DNA of 64,000 nucleotides from Thalassia testudinum (taxonomy: Eukaryota > Streptophyta > Magnoliopsida > Alismatales > Hydrocharitaceae), in assembly GCA_037157565.1 (NCBI GenBank), contig JAZHRO010000026.1, positions 34,958,501-35,022,500 on the forward strand, read 5' to 3'. The notes beneath the pieces were generated by a model. That model was not told where the DNA came from and made no database searches. It saw only the letters and a list, made by a program, of their open reading frames with translations. This document shows positions 55,206-64,000 of this stretch, in pieces (the first letter of the stretch is position 1; each line of letters opens with the position of its first letter). The translations under genes and the position numbers were made by a program.

Positions 55206-57442
55206 TGATAGCGATTTTACGTGGTTTGTTAATTAGGTCGTTGTAACGCGTAAATCCGCTTTCGCTCTTAAATTTATAATCCTAGATAGGGAAGTATCTA
55301 GGGTCGTCCAAGGAGACAATATGGTTGCAAAATTGATTCTCTTGCTAGGAATATAAATCTCAACTTTCTTTTTCGTATTTTTTTCAATATATCATTTTTT
55401 TGTTTTTAAGCTAAGGCAACATGCGAACTGATGGCAGGAAAAGTGATTTACACTTCAATTTAAATACTACTTCTATGTGGAAAGTAGAGCCTCTCCCTAA
55501 GCTCACTCTAGGCAAGTGGAGGCCTAGAATAATTAGGGAGAGGGAGTGAAGAATGCTGAAAATAAGCTAATAGAAATGCAAACAAGAAATGCAAAGAAGG
55601 CAACTAGATAATTGATAAAGTGTTTTACAAAAGGCCTAGTAGAGGAAAGCTTGTACTACTAGAAAAATGCAAATAAGAAAAGAAAACACAAATCCTCTAG
55701 ATAGATGGTGAAGAAGAGGGCTTCTTGCTCCAAGGTTGGTGGCTCCCAATCTTGAAAAGAGTCCTTCAACTCCTTCCTTGCAGTGCTCCGCCAAGGTGAT
55801 GTCCTCCAAGGCAAGCCCTAGGGGGGAGTGCCCTAAGTTTCTCTCCAAGGGTGGACGTCCACCCTAAGTCCTTCTCCTTTGCCTGGCCGTCCTCCTTGAA
55901 GTGGAAGAGTCCTCCTCCTTGCCGTGGCTCAAGTTGAAGAGAGTGGGGAGAAGAAGGCACCAAAGGGGCTGGTAATGTGCCCCTTTAATCTCCTTCTCTA
56001 CTCCTTCTTGGCCGTGGGTATAGGTGGTTTAGGTAGAAAAATATACTAAGGGAGGATGCCCCAAGATGGTGGTAGGTGGTGGCTTTTTATAGAATAGGAA
56101 GGGGGCTATGGTGACCTTTGAATTGGATGGCCAAGATGAGTTGATGGAGGTGGTTGGAGATCCCATGGCCAAGGAGAGTTGGCGCCACCTTAAGGGACAC
56201 CAAGGGGGTAGTTATGGGTGTTGACACCCCTTAGTGTTGGCGCCAAAATGGGCTTTCTAGAAGGCTATTAGGTGGCGCCACCTTAAGGTTCTAGAAGGGG
56301 GGTATGTGGATGGCTAGGATGTGTTATATGGGTAGGTGTAGGGTGGATGAAGAGGCTGAAAGTTGGCACCAAAATGGGGGTGGTTAGGGGTGGTTTTTGG
56401 CGCCAACTTGAAGTGTCTTTTGGTGGAGATAATGGGGTGAAGTGGTGGCTAGGTGGTGGCGCCAACTTAAGTAGGGTAGCTAGCTTAGGTAGGCTTGAGT
56501 TGGTGGAGCTAGCTAGGGTTGATTTTTAAGGTAATGGATGGCCAAGGAGCTGGTTTTTAGCTAAGCTAAGCTAAGCTAACTTAGCTAAAGGTGGAGTAGA
56601 GGAGAAGGTAATGGAGCTAGGGTTTGGAGGATGGAGCTGAGGAGGAGAAGTCTAGAGCTGGAGCTAGAGCTGGCTGCTGCTGAAGAGGCTGGCATGGGGC
56701 TACTCAAGCTGGCTTAGCTTGCTAGTTCTTTGCTAGTTGCTAAGCCAAGCTAAAGTGAGCTAGCTTCTACCAAAATGAGCTGAGGTGAGCTAGGTCTGGT
56801 GCTCCCGGGGAGAATCAAGCTGGTTGAGGCAGCTAAGGTAGCTTAGCTCAACTGAGATGAGCTAAGCTGAGTCCCCGGGAGCTGGACTTGAGCTTCCTGA
56901 GCTGAGATGAATTCTTCTTCAGCTGGCTGGAGTTGAGTGGAGCTGGATGTAGCTGGATCTGAGATGGGGTGAACTCCTGTCAACTCAGCTGAGCTAGCTA
57001 GAGCTCCCTGTGAACTAGTGGGCGCTGAGATGAGCTAGACTCAGCTAAGTTGAGCTGGATCTGAGCCGACTTGAGCTAGGGTGAGCTAAGGTGAACTCTC
57101 TTAAGCTGCCATCCAGCTGAGATTAGCTGAATGGAGCTGGGATGAGCTAACCCTAGTTTAAGTAAGCTAAGTTTCAGCTGTGGTGAGTTGGATCAAGCTG
57201 GGTTCCAGCTAGTCTGGGCTTCTCCTACACCATTTGCCTTCTTGAGTGCTAGGGTTTTAGGGATCTGCGCATCAGTACACCCCTAACACTCACAAAAACA
57301 CATTAAAATGACAATAAAAAATGCAATGCATGCCTATCCTAATTTATGCCTAAATGCAGCCCAAAAACCCGTTTGCGGAGTAAAATCCTAAGAGCTAGGT
57401 TAGTTTTAAAGCATAAGAATGATGATAAACTGGCGTTTATCA
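55206..57442 (-). mobile_element. Solo LTR L3, inverted, inside the 5' LTR of element E
   Basis: Read on the minus strand from 57442 it starts TGATAAACGCCAGTTTATCA and ends AAAATCGCTATCA at 55206. The flanks are ATTTA (55201-55205 and 57443-57447), a perfect duplication. Its U3 matches the 5' LTR of E and its U5 (GACGACCCTAGATAC, TTACAACGAC) matches the 3' LTR of E, so it is the same family. This 2237-base copy is the full-length LTR reference for the family. Small minus-strand ORFs in it are not supported. Confidence 0.92.
56083..56091 (-). promoter_or_regulatory. TATA box of solo LTR L3
   Basis: Minus-strand TATAAAAAG about 890 bases before the LTR end, downstream of several GGCGCC palindromes. 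Confidence 0.55.
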
Positions 57443-57447
57443 ATTTA

Positions 57448-57620
57448 CCACCCTAAAACTCTACCTAACTAACTCCACCAACTAAGCCCTACCTAAAGCT
57501 CACCTACGCTAGCTCCATCCAATCCAAGTTGGCGCCACCGCCATCACCACCTTTCACCCCTCAACCACCACCAAAGGGCACCAAGAAGTTGGCACCAAAA
57601 CCACCCTAACTACCCCCCCC
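57448..57620 (+). repeat. 5' LTR of element E, continuation
   Basis: CCAACTAAGCC, GTTGGCGCCACC and CCACCAAAGGGCACC align with the minus strand of L3 just beyond the insertion point (about 56530 down to 56370). The LTR then ends abruptly at a C-run near 57611-57618 and gag coding follows, marking a deletion junction. Confidence 0.75.
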
Positions 57621-59557
57621 ACCTTTGACTTCCCGCAGTTGGAGCTCCCTAATGCTGATTTGCCTCAATCACAATATCAAGCCCCCCCACCTAATCTCTT
57701 GAAAATGATGGCTGAGCAGATTGCTAAATTGAATGCCAATCAACAAACATTGGCTAGGAACATTCGAAACTTAGCCAATCAAGGGCCAAACCCACCACCC
57801 CATCAACAGCCTGTTATTCCTCTACAAGATTTTTATGATCCTTCTTACTATGAGGAACGACCAGGGGTGGTCATACCAGAAGGGGACTTCGAGATCAAGC
57901 CAGCGGTCTTGAACTGATTAAACATTTCCATGGCCTTCTTAGGGAAGACCTGTTCAGCCACCTTGAAGAGCTAACTCTACTTGCACAAACAACCCGTTCT
58001 CGAAATGTGCAAGAAGACCTTTGGCTGATGTGGCTATTTTCATTATCTTTAAAAGATAAGGCCGCTTACTGGTTCAGGACCATTGGCCGACCCATCACAA
58101 CTTGGCCTCAGCTCAAGAGAGCCTTACTCAAGAAATTCTTTCCCATAGGTCATACTAATACCCTGCGAAGATCTATTATGACCTTTCAACAGAAATCTGG
58201 TGAGACTTTTCATGATTCTTGGGAAAGATTTCAAGATCTCCTTAGAAGTTGTCCGCACCATGAGATTCCTTTATGGAAGCTCGTGCAGATCTTCTATCAT
58301 GGATTAAAAGATCAAATCCGACATTTCGTCGACACCTCGTGTGGCAGCAACTTCTTAAATAAGGATTCTAAGAGTGCCTATGACCTTTTCGAAGAAATGA
58401 GTGAAAACTCATTTAATCAAGCTTCCATGAACACATTTTGCAGAACTCCAAACCTGCAGTTCGGTGTTCATGAAGTAGGCACCCAAGCTATCCCTGTCAC
58501 CCAAGACGATCTTCAAATGATCGCCCAAAAACTCGACCAGATGCACATTAATCAAAAGAAGATTGCGGAAAGACTTGCCACATCAACCTAAGCTCCACAC
58601 AGTCCACATCTAACCCAACCTAACTTTCCACGAAGAGAAAATTTGCACACTACTCCTGCTGATTATTACCAGTATTCTAAGGTTTCCTATGATTCACTGG
58701 GGAATTACAACTATCCATATCTTAACCCCACTCAAAATATTTCTGCCATCCAGGAGCCATTTAAAAATTCTTCCAATTGGAAGAACTACCCCAACTACTC
58801 CTGGACTAATCAGGTTCCTCCCTAACCAAATCAATTTAATGGGTATGGATCTAATCCAACCTTTCATCCTGGGCTATCCCAACAAGACATCAATGCCCAA
58901 ATGATGAGAACACTGCAAGACATGCAGACAAAGATGACGGAAGTAACCCGCACCATCACAAATCTGAATAATCAGATCAGGGCTACTCCCACTCAAGGAC
59001 CTATAGGTCATCTTCCTTCCCAACCCATGCCCAACCCTAATCACCAAAGGAAATAATATCCGGGCAGAAATCCACACTACCCAAATCAACCTCCTACTAA
59101 TCCACCACCTCAGCAGCCTCCCAGGTTTCCACAACCACAGGCCCCCCCACCTCCTCCAAATAATAATCCGACTGCACATGCAATTACATTGAGGAGTGGG
59201 AAAACCACCACTGATCCTGGGCCTTCACAAAAACCTAGTGAAATCCCCATCCCTGTGCAAATTGACTCTCCACCTCCCCATCAGGAAAAAAAAGAAACAC
59301 AAAAGCCCCTAGACACGACTCCTATCCCTTTTCCACAAGCTCTCCACCCCACCACCAATAGGAAAAAGAAATTTGAGCCCACCACAGAAGAACTCATGGA
59401 TCTATTTGGGCAAGCTCAAATCAATATTCCTCTCCTAGATGCCATCAAATATATACCTGCCTACGCCAAATTTTTGAAGGAGATCTGTACTTCTAAAAGG
59501 CAGGCCAAAAATCTAAGACAGGTACATTTTTCGGAGACAGTAAGCTCTGTCATATAG
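57621..59557 (+). pseudogene. Element E: gag (no start codon, frameshifted)
   Basis: Coding appears directly after the deletion junction with no upstream ATG. A Pro/Gln-rich N-terminal part ends at a frameshift near 57918. The capsid core then follows in another frame: SLSLKDKAAYWFRTIG, WPQLKRALLKKFFPIGHT, SWERFQDLLRSCPHHEIPLW and FVDTSCGSNFLNK. NWKNYPNYSWTNQ corresponds to the HPNFSW signature of B and C. PLLDAIKYIPAYAKFLKEIC ends the region. Stops at 58589, 58823, near 59056 and 59555 interrupt it. Confidence 0.85.
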
Positions 59558-60480
59558 AGTAAGCTACCTCCTAAGATGAAAGATCCGAGGGTGCCTTTAA
59601 TTTCAGTGATTATTGATGATACTACCTTTGATCGTGCCCTCCTTGATCTTGGTGTCTCAGTTAATATCATTCCCATGATTTTATTTGAAGAGTTTCAGAT
59701 CGGTGAATTAAAACCCGTCGAGGCTACCCTGCAATTAGCCGACCGATCTACAATCCAACCTCGTGGGATTGTTGAGGATGTTTTGGTCAAAGTCCAGAAT
59801 TGTGTCTTCCCCGCAGGCTTTATGGTCCTTGACATTGAGGTACTAGAATCTTTATTGAATGGCCCAATAATCCTTGGAAGACCATTTTTGGCCACTACAA
59901 AGGCAAATATCAATTGCCACACAGGAAAAATGGATATCACCTGCATAGGCCAAACTATCACTCTAGATATTTTCAAATCCTCCAAGAGATTCCATGATGG
60001 TAACTTTTTTGAGGACTCAGAGACTGAAATTTCAAATATGGTAGAGGAGACAATGTTGATAGATACCCTTACCAACCATAATATTTTTGAGGAATTAGAT
60101 TCAGAATCAATGGTCAGTGAAATTTGTGATTTGGAGACTTGTCTTGACCAGCAATCCATTCCTGGTGATCCCCCTAACCCACCCACTCTTCTCTCAACCC
60201 ACCCTTCCACTCTAATTTCACCCACCCTTCACCCATCTTCCCCCAACCCCTTTCCTATGGACCTACCACCAGACCCGCCCGAGTTTGGCATTAAACCTTA
60301 TTTAAAACTGTGGCCAAACTCGAGCGACAATTATCATTTTCCATCCAACTTTGATCCCTATCTTTCCTCTCATCAATTTTCTAGGGATCCAGAAGAAGGC
60401 ACATTTTATGCGGGCATCCAAGTGTCCAATTATTTACATGATTTTCCATCTTCCGTGCATACCTTCACACCCGACTGAAT
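59558..60480 (+). pseudogene. Element E: aspartic protease with acidic/Pro-rich tail
   Basis: A 300-residue open stretch starting KDPRVPLISVIIDD carries FDRALLDLGVSVNIIP, in which the active-site Ala of DLGA is Val. ILGRPFLATTKANINC then follows. After the protease the protein becomes acidic, then Pro/Ser/Thr-rich, and ends VHTFTPD at a TGA (60476-60478). No RT follows; instead comes the GGGAGGTAACCCATC motif that normally trails the last ORF. The DLGV active site makes enzyme activity doubtful. Confidence 0.85.
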
Positions 60481-61874
60481 GGCGTAAAAGATAGCACTGG
60501 ATGGGAGGTAACCCATCCTTTTTCCTGCTTTTCTTTTTCCTTTCTTTTTCTAGGTTTTGGCTATCCTAAATCTGACCGCCTTTTACTAAGGTAATCCCTC
60601 TTTCCTTCCTAACGCATGAGGACATTGCATATCTTAAGCATGGGGGAGTGTTTTTAAAATTTTGACAATCGATTTAGGACTTTCAAAACCTAAAAACATG
60701 CATTTTTCTTTAGTCATTTTATTTTTCTGCTTGCATACCCAAAAAAATAAAAATATTGAAAACTTTTTGAGGAAAAATTTCAAATCAGGACTAAGATTGA
60801 AAACTCACTTTTGGTAAAATGGGATCTTATCTTTAACAAACTAGGAATGAGGATACGGATCTGATCATTAGAATTTCAGGGTCTATTTTTGGACTAGATC
60901 ATATATCCTTCTTTAAAATTCCACCTGAACTCATGACAGTTTAGGTGACTTGATCCTCTTTTGTAATATGGAAAGTATCTAGCTTAGTTTCTAATTCAAA
61001 AACTTGCTTTTATTGTGGAACTTCATGTGTCAAATTTTACACACAAGCCAACACTTGAAAAACTACTAGAAATCAGAAAAACCCCTTTTTCTGCCTTAGT
61101 AAAAGTCTGAAGCAGATCATTAGTTTGAGTTCCCACCACCGAGAAGGAGGAAAATGCCTCCTTTGAGGATGCGATGTCAATATGTTACCGCCTCGATGCT
61201 GCTCCATATCTATATTTCATATCTTTAGATGGAGCATTAAAGTGCATTTTAGCAGCTCAAGTATCTTAGACGGTGCTCTACCTATAGTGTCAGAACAAGA
61301 GCTTGAGTTTGCTTGGAGTGCCCCTTTACATTGCATTGTGTTTTGGGGTTGTGAGCTCCTGGGTGGTATCATGGACAGTGCTATCTCAAAGTACTGCGCC
61401 AAAGCCCCCTCGAGGATTGGTAATGGGAATGATGATCTCAACACATCTGTTGTAAGACTAAGCTAGAAATAAGCATGGGGGACAAAAAAAAAAGTTATAA
61501 CCCAAAAACACACCCTTATAAATGTCGACTTTTAACAAGCATGGACACAAGGTTTTAAAGGTTATTGCAAGTTGCGAATCAGATTCAAGAGCCAGAAAAA
61601 CCCTAAAAATAGAAATTTAAAGTCATTTGAATTAACAAGGGGTTAACCTAGGAATTTTCTAGAGGATATATTGATCCCATTTGTCTAATTTTTTGATCCA
61701 AAAATAAATCCTGATGTTTATCTTTAACAAATCCCATACCTCCTGTGTTTAAACCAACCAAGGTCCCTTAATCTTTTTCTCCTCAAAAGCCAAAAAAATT
61801 AAATTTCCCAAAAATTTCGTTTTGTAAAAATTTAAGTTTTTCTAAGAGACTAGTAAAAGATAAGCAAGGGGGTG
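60481..61874 (+). other. Element E 3' noncoding module between two polypurine tracts
   Basis: The post-ORF motif (60481-60515) is followed by ATGAGGACATTGC and GCATGGGGGAGTG (60638-60650). The outer tract AAGATAAGCAAGGGGGTG abuts the LTR at 61874. Between them, GAGGATGCGATGTCAATATG (61157) and GTGCTATCTCAAAGTACTGCG (61378) resemble units of A and C. Nothing else is recognised. Confidence 0.7.
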
Positions 61875-62438
61875 TGATAAACGCTAGTTTATCATCATTC
61901 TTAGGCTTGGAGCAAGAGGACTACCTTCTTCACCAGATCTTGCAAGAGGATTTGTGTTTTTTATTGCTTTTATATTTTCCATTTTAAGTAGAAGCATTCC
62001 TCTACATGTTTTTATAAAACACAAATTCTACCAAATCAATTTTCCTTCTTTTCATTTTCTATTACAATTGCTTTATCTTTGTTCTAGTACTTTTTCACTT
62101 CCACTTCCTAATTACTCAAGGCCTCCACATGCCTAGAGTGAGCTTAGGAAGGGATCATATTTGTCACTTAGGTTTTAGCTTAGTGATTGTAGGTGTTAGT
62201 TGCTTTTCCGTCAACAATTCGTACTTTGCCTTCATTATTTCAAAACATAAAAATTATATATTTAAAAGACCAAAAATAAAGTTGGGTTCGATTCCCAAGC
62301 AAGAGACATAATTTTGCAAACATTTGGCCTCCTTAGACGACCCTAGATACCCTACTATCTAGGTTTATAAATTTAAGAGTTGATCAGTTTTAAGCATTAC
62401 AACGACGCATTTTACAAACCGCATAATTTTTCGCATCA
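61875..62438 (+). repeat. 3' LTR of element E, internally deleted
   Basis: It starts TGATAAACGCTAGTTTATCATCATTC, but after about 30 bases jumps to sequence equivalent to the region after the TATA box of L3. It ends GACGACCCTAGATACCC ... TTCGCATCA. At 564 bases it lacks about 1.7 kb, including the AGCT-rich U3 and the probable promoter. Confidence 0.82.
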
Positions 62439-62534
62439 CAAGTGTATCACCAGATAAGGCCCAATCCACTTGGACTTGAGTTTCCCAGTAAAGAATTTAA
62501 GTCGGGAGTCAAACAACCAGACCTGCTGGTTAGG
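62439..62534 (-). pseudogene. Element D: integrase fragment right of element E
   Basis: The minus strand reads NQQVWLFDSRLKFFTGKLKSKW then IGPYLVIHL, the start of the integrase C-terminal GPY/F module. It continues across element E at 54301. LTR F begins at 62535, cutting the frame. Confidence 0.85.
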
Positions 62535-63684
62535 TGATTGCGCAACAATCATAGTTCTTAATTGACCTAAATTAGGCTAGGACTTAGCATAAGTTAGGGT
62601 AATTCATGCATGCATAAGTATTATTTGCATCTTTACTGCTTCCTTTTAGATATGCATAAAATAATGCTATAATGTGCTGATTAGGTGCATTATGTCAATT
62701 CCAGGTAATAAGTGGATCTGAAGCTGAATCTAAAGTTGGATCTAAAAGAATAAGGAATAACTGGTGTTGCAGTAGAGCTGGAGCAGAAGACTTAGATTAG
62801 ATGTAGTAGATAATAATGTAAGGGAGTTAAGGTATGCTATTCTATTAAGTAGGAATAAAGCATAAAAATGTGAAGAACTTAGGTCTATCCTAGCCCTAGG
62901 ATAACCTAGAAGCTTCCCCAAGCCTTAGCCACCCTTAGATTAGGTCACCACACCCTAGGAAACCTTAAAACCCTAATTCCAACCTTTATATGGATGTCCA
63001 AATGAATTATAGGATGTCTAGAACCCTTAGCCAACTCCCGCACACCTGAAACCCACTTCTGCAGTGTTATTGGACGTCCAGACACTTGGTCAAACGTCCA
63101 ATTTCGACAGAATACCCAAAATAGAACCTAGAATCCTTCCTGACTCTGATTAGACATCCAGACAACAAGTCTAGACTTCTGATTTTTGAGTATAAGTTGT
63201 CTAATATTATTATTGGACATCTAGAACAGTTCTCTAGTTCCTATTTTGAGATTCAAGCCTTGATCTTAGATCTCTAGCTTCCTAAACCCAATTCCAACAT
63301 CCTAGGAACCTAAATTAAAGTGCCCTAACCCTAGTACATCACCTATACACCTTTCTAAGGACCTAATTAGGTCCTTACTAAACCTAATTGACTTAGATCA
63401 TAGTCAATTACCATTGCCTAGTCAATTGGACTCATAGGGTACAATTGAGCTCAGATCTCAACCCACACAAGTCCAATTGGACTCAGTGAAATTCCAATTG
63501 ACCTAAGCCCAACCTAATTGAGTTATTTCACTGTCAATTAGGTTCACACTCATTCAATTAAACTTGTGTTAAGTTTAATTGCAATTTCCCCTTAGCAATT
63601 AGGGTTTGTAACCCTAATATAAGACCTACACCAACCTAAACCCCTTAGGACCTAACCTATATCACTTAGACACATAGGGCATGG

Positions 63685-63704
63685 CCACACACACACACAC
63701 ACAC
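63685..63704. repeat. (AC)n microsatellite
   Basis: About ten CA repeats in the U3 of LTR F. Confidence 0.9.
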
Positions 63705-63901
63705 CCATTCACACACTCCCACACAACCTAGAGTATTCTAGGTCCTTCCAATGGTGGCGCCACTCTTGGTTGCCAAAATTAGCAACCAAGAGCCATTCAA
63801 ATTGAGATCCACTTTTATGGATCTAAGAACCACCATGGCCGGCCACTCTTGGGGATCTCTCTAGAGAGTTCCACACTTCTCTAGAGAGTCTCCCTTAGGT
63901 C

Positions 63902-63910
63902 TATAAAAGG
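63902..63910 (+). promoter_or_regulatory. TATA box of LTR F
   Basis: TATAAAAGG in the context GGTCTATAAAAGGACC, close to the contexts in L1 and L2. Confidence 0.6.
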
Positions 63911-64000
63911 ACCTAAGGGGTAGCCATTTGCACCCATCATTCTTGGCTTCATTCACTCTTGGCTTCCATTTAGTTTAGCTACCTCCACTCCATCTCCATG

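Larger units (their letters stand above)
54302..62438 (+). mobile_element. Element E: non-autonomous Athila-type element with gag and protease only
   Basis: A plus-strand element starts TGATAAATGCTAG and ends TTCGCATCA, inserted in the integrase of D. The 5' LTR is incomplete (54302-55205 and 57448-57620) and is interrupted by inverted solo LTR L3. It joins directly to gag, so U5, PBS and leader are deleted. Gag and protease are followed at once by the post-ORF motif, the two PPTs and a 564-base 3' LTR that lacks the AGCT-rich U3 body seen on the left. RT, RNase H and integrase are absent. Confidence 0.85.
50635..62534 (-). mobile_element. Athila-lineage element D, minus strand, interrupted by E and cut by F
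   Basis: Visible parts, read right to left, are integrase C-terminus (62534-62439, then 54301-54159), 3' noncoding module (54158-52383) and 3' LTR (52382-50635). Element E (54302-62438) lies inside the integrase codons: the left flank is TAGGT (54297-54301) and the right flank CAAGT (62439-62443), a plausible duplication with two transitions. LTR F then cuts D at 62535, so upstream pol and gag are outside the window. Confidence 0.85.
62535..64000 (+). mobile_element. F: plus-strand LTR related to the LTR of D, continuing past the window
   Basis: TGATTGCGCAACAATCATAG matches the U3 start of D (TGATTGCGTAGCAATCATAG). About 1.4 kb of U3 follows, with GGACGTCCAGAC-type motifs (63072-63086), many TCAATTAGG/CCAATTGACT phrases (63380-63560), an (AC)n run, and a TATA box near the end of the window. 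It is either the 5' LTR of another element or a solo LTR. TTAGG precedes it as a possible target duplication. Confidence 0.78.

Noticed and set aside
56165..56470. GGCGCC clusters as tRNA-Asp primer-binding sites
   Set aside because: They are palindromic, lack the following GTTGCC and lie inside an LTR and not directly after one.
55636..56529. Short ORFs on both strands in L3
   Set aside because: They are inside an LTR and have no start context or domain. The minus-strand ones overlap the probable promoter and transcript start of the LTR.
54302..57442. Foldback or Helitron-like DNA transposon
   Set aside because: The inverted repeat is explained fully by a reversed solo LTR with ATTTA duplication inside a same-family LTR.
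1..64000. tRNA, rRNA, CRISPR array, telomeric or centromeric satellite
   Set aside because: None seen. Direct repeats present are LTRs, short units in noncoding modules or microsatellites, and none has CRISPR repeat-spacer structure.

Overview
This window looks like plant heterochromatin, most likely from a flowering plant with a large, repeat-rich genome. I found no host gene, rRNA, tRNA or CRISPR array. Almost every base can be assigned to LTR retrotransposons inserted into one another. Most are Ty3/gypsy elements of the Athila lineage. The evidence is a primer-binding site matching tRNA-Asp (TGGCGCCGTTGCC type), a retropepsin with DLGA in place of D[S/T]GA, gag with an HPNFSW-type motif, and 1.6-2.8 kb LTRs. 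There is also one Copia/Sirevirus-like derivative and one PIF/Harbinger DNA-transposon remnant. The element names below are mine.

Block 1 (1-30301) is a nested stack. N2 (+, 26248-30301) is the oldest visible layer. It was hit by N1 (-, 22615-26247), which was hit by Athila element A (+, 1-22614, 5' part outside the window). A then received the Sirevirus-like element S (1017-5934, inside its reverse transcriptase) and Athila element B (-, 11287-22420, inside its 3' LTR, with target-site duplication CATTT on both sides). N1 and N2 carry a long acidic ORF that I cannot assign to gag, pol or env.

Block 2 (30302-46236) is a decayed Harbinger transposase and unassigned flank. It holds Athila element C (32005-45799), nearly complete, with both LTRs, the PBS, gag, PR, RT, RNase H, integrase and an intact target-site duplication ATTAT. 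Element C is itself split in the integrase zinc finger by a 2.8 kb solo LTR, L1 (duplication AACTT).

Block 3 (46237-64000) starts with a second solo LTR of the L1 family (L2, duplication CGAGG). A staircase of minus-strand 3' LTRs follows (R1, R2, then D). The integrase of D is interrupted by E (54302-62438), an element with only gag and protease, and then by a plus-strand LTR (F) running off the window. The 5' LTR of E holds an inverted solo LTR of its own family (L3, duplication ATTTA), giving a 0.9 kb-arm inverted repeat made largely of AGCT-centred repeats.

No pol frame is open throughout. C is closest to intact, with three nonsense codons, one frameshift, the solo LTR and a lost RNase H aspartate. 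Many stop codons look like C-to-T changes, as expected for methylated, silenced DNA. Features shared by different families are the most interesting part: inverted repeats at the U3 tip, two polypurine tracts bracketing a structured 1.1-1.5 kb noncoding module, a conserved motif after the last stop codon, and G-box or CCGTTGGAT hairpins in the U3 regions.
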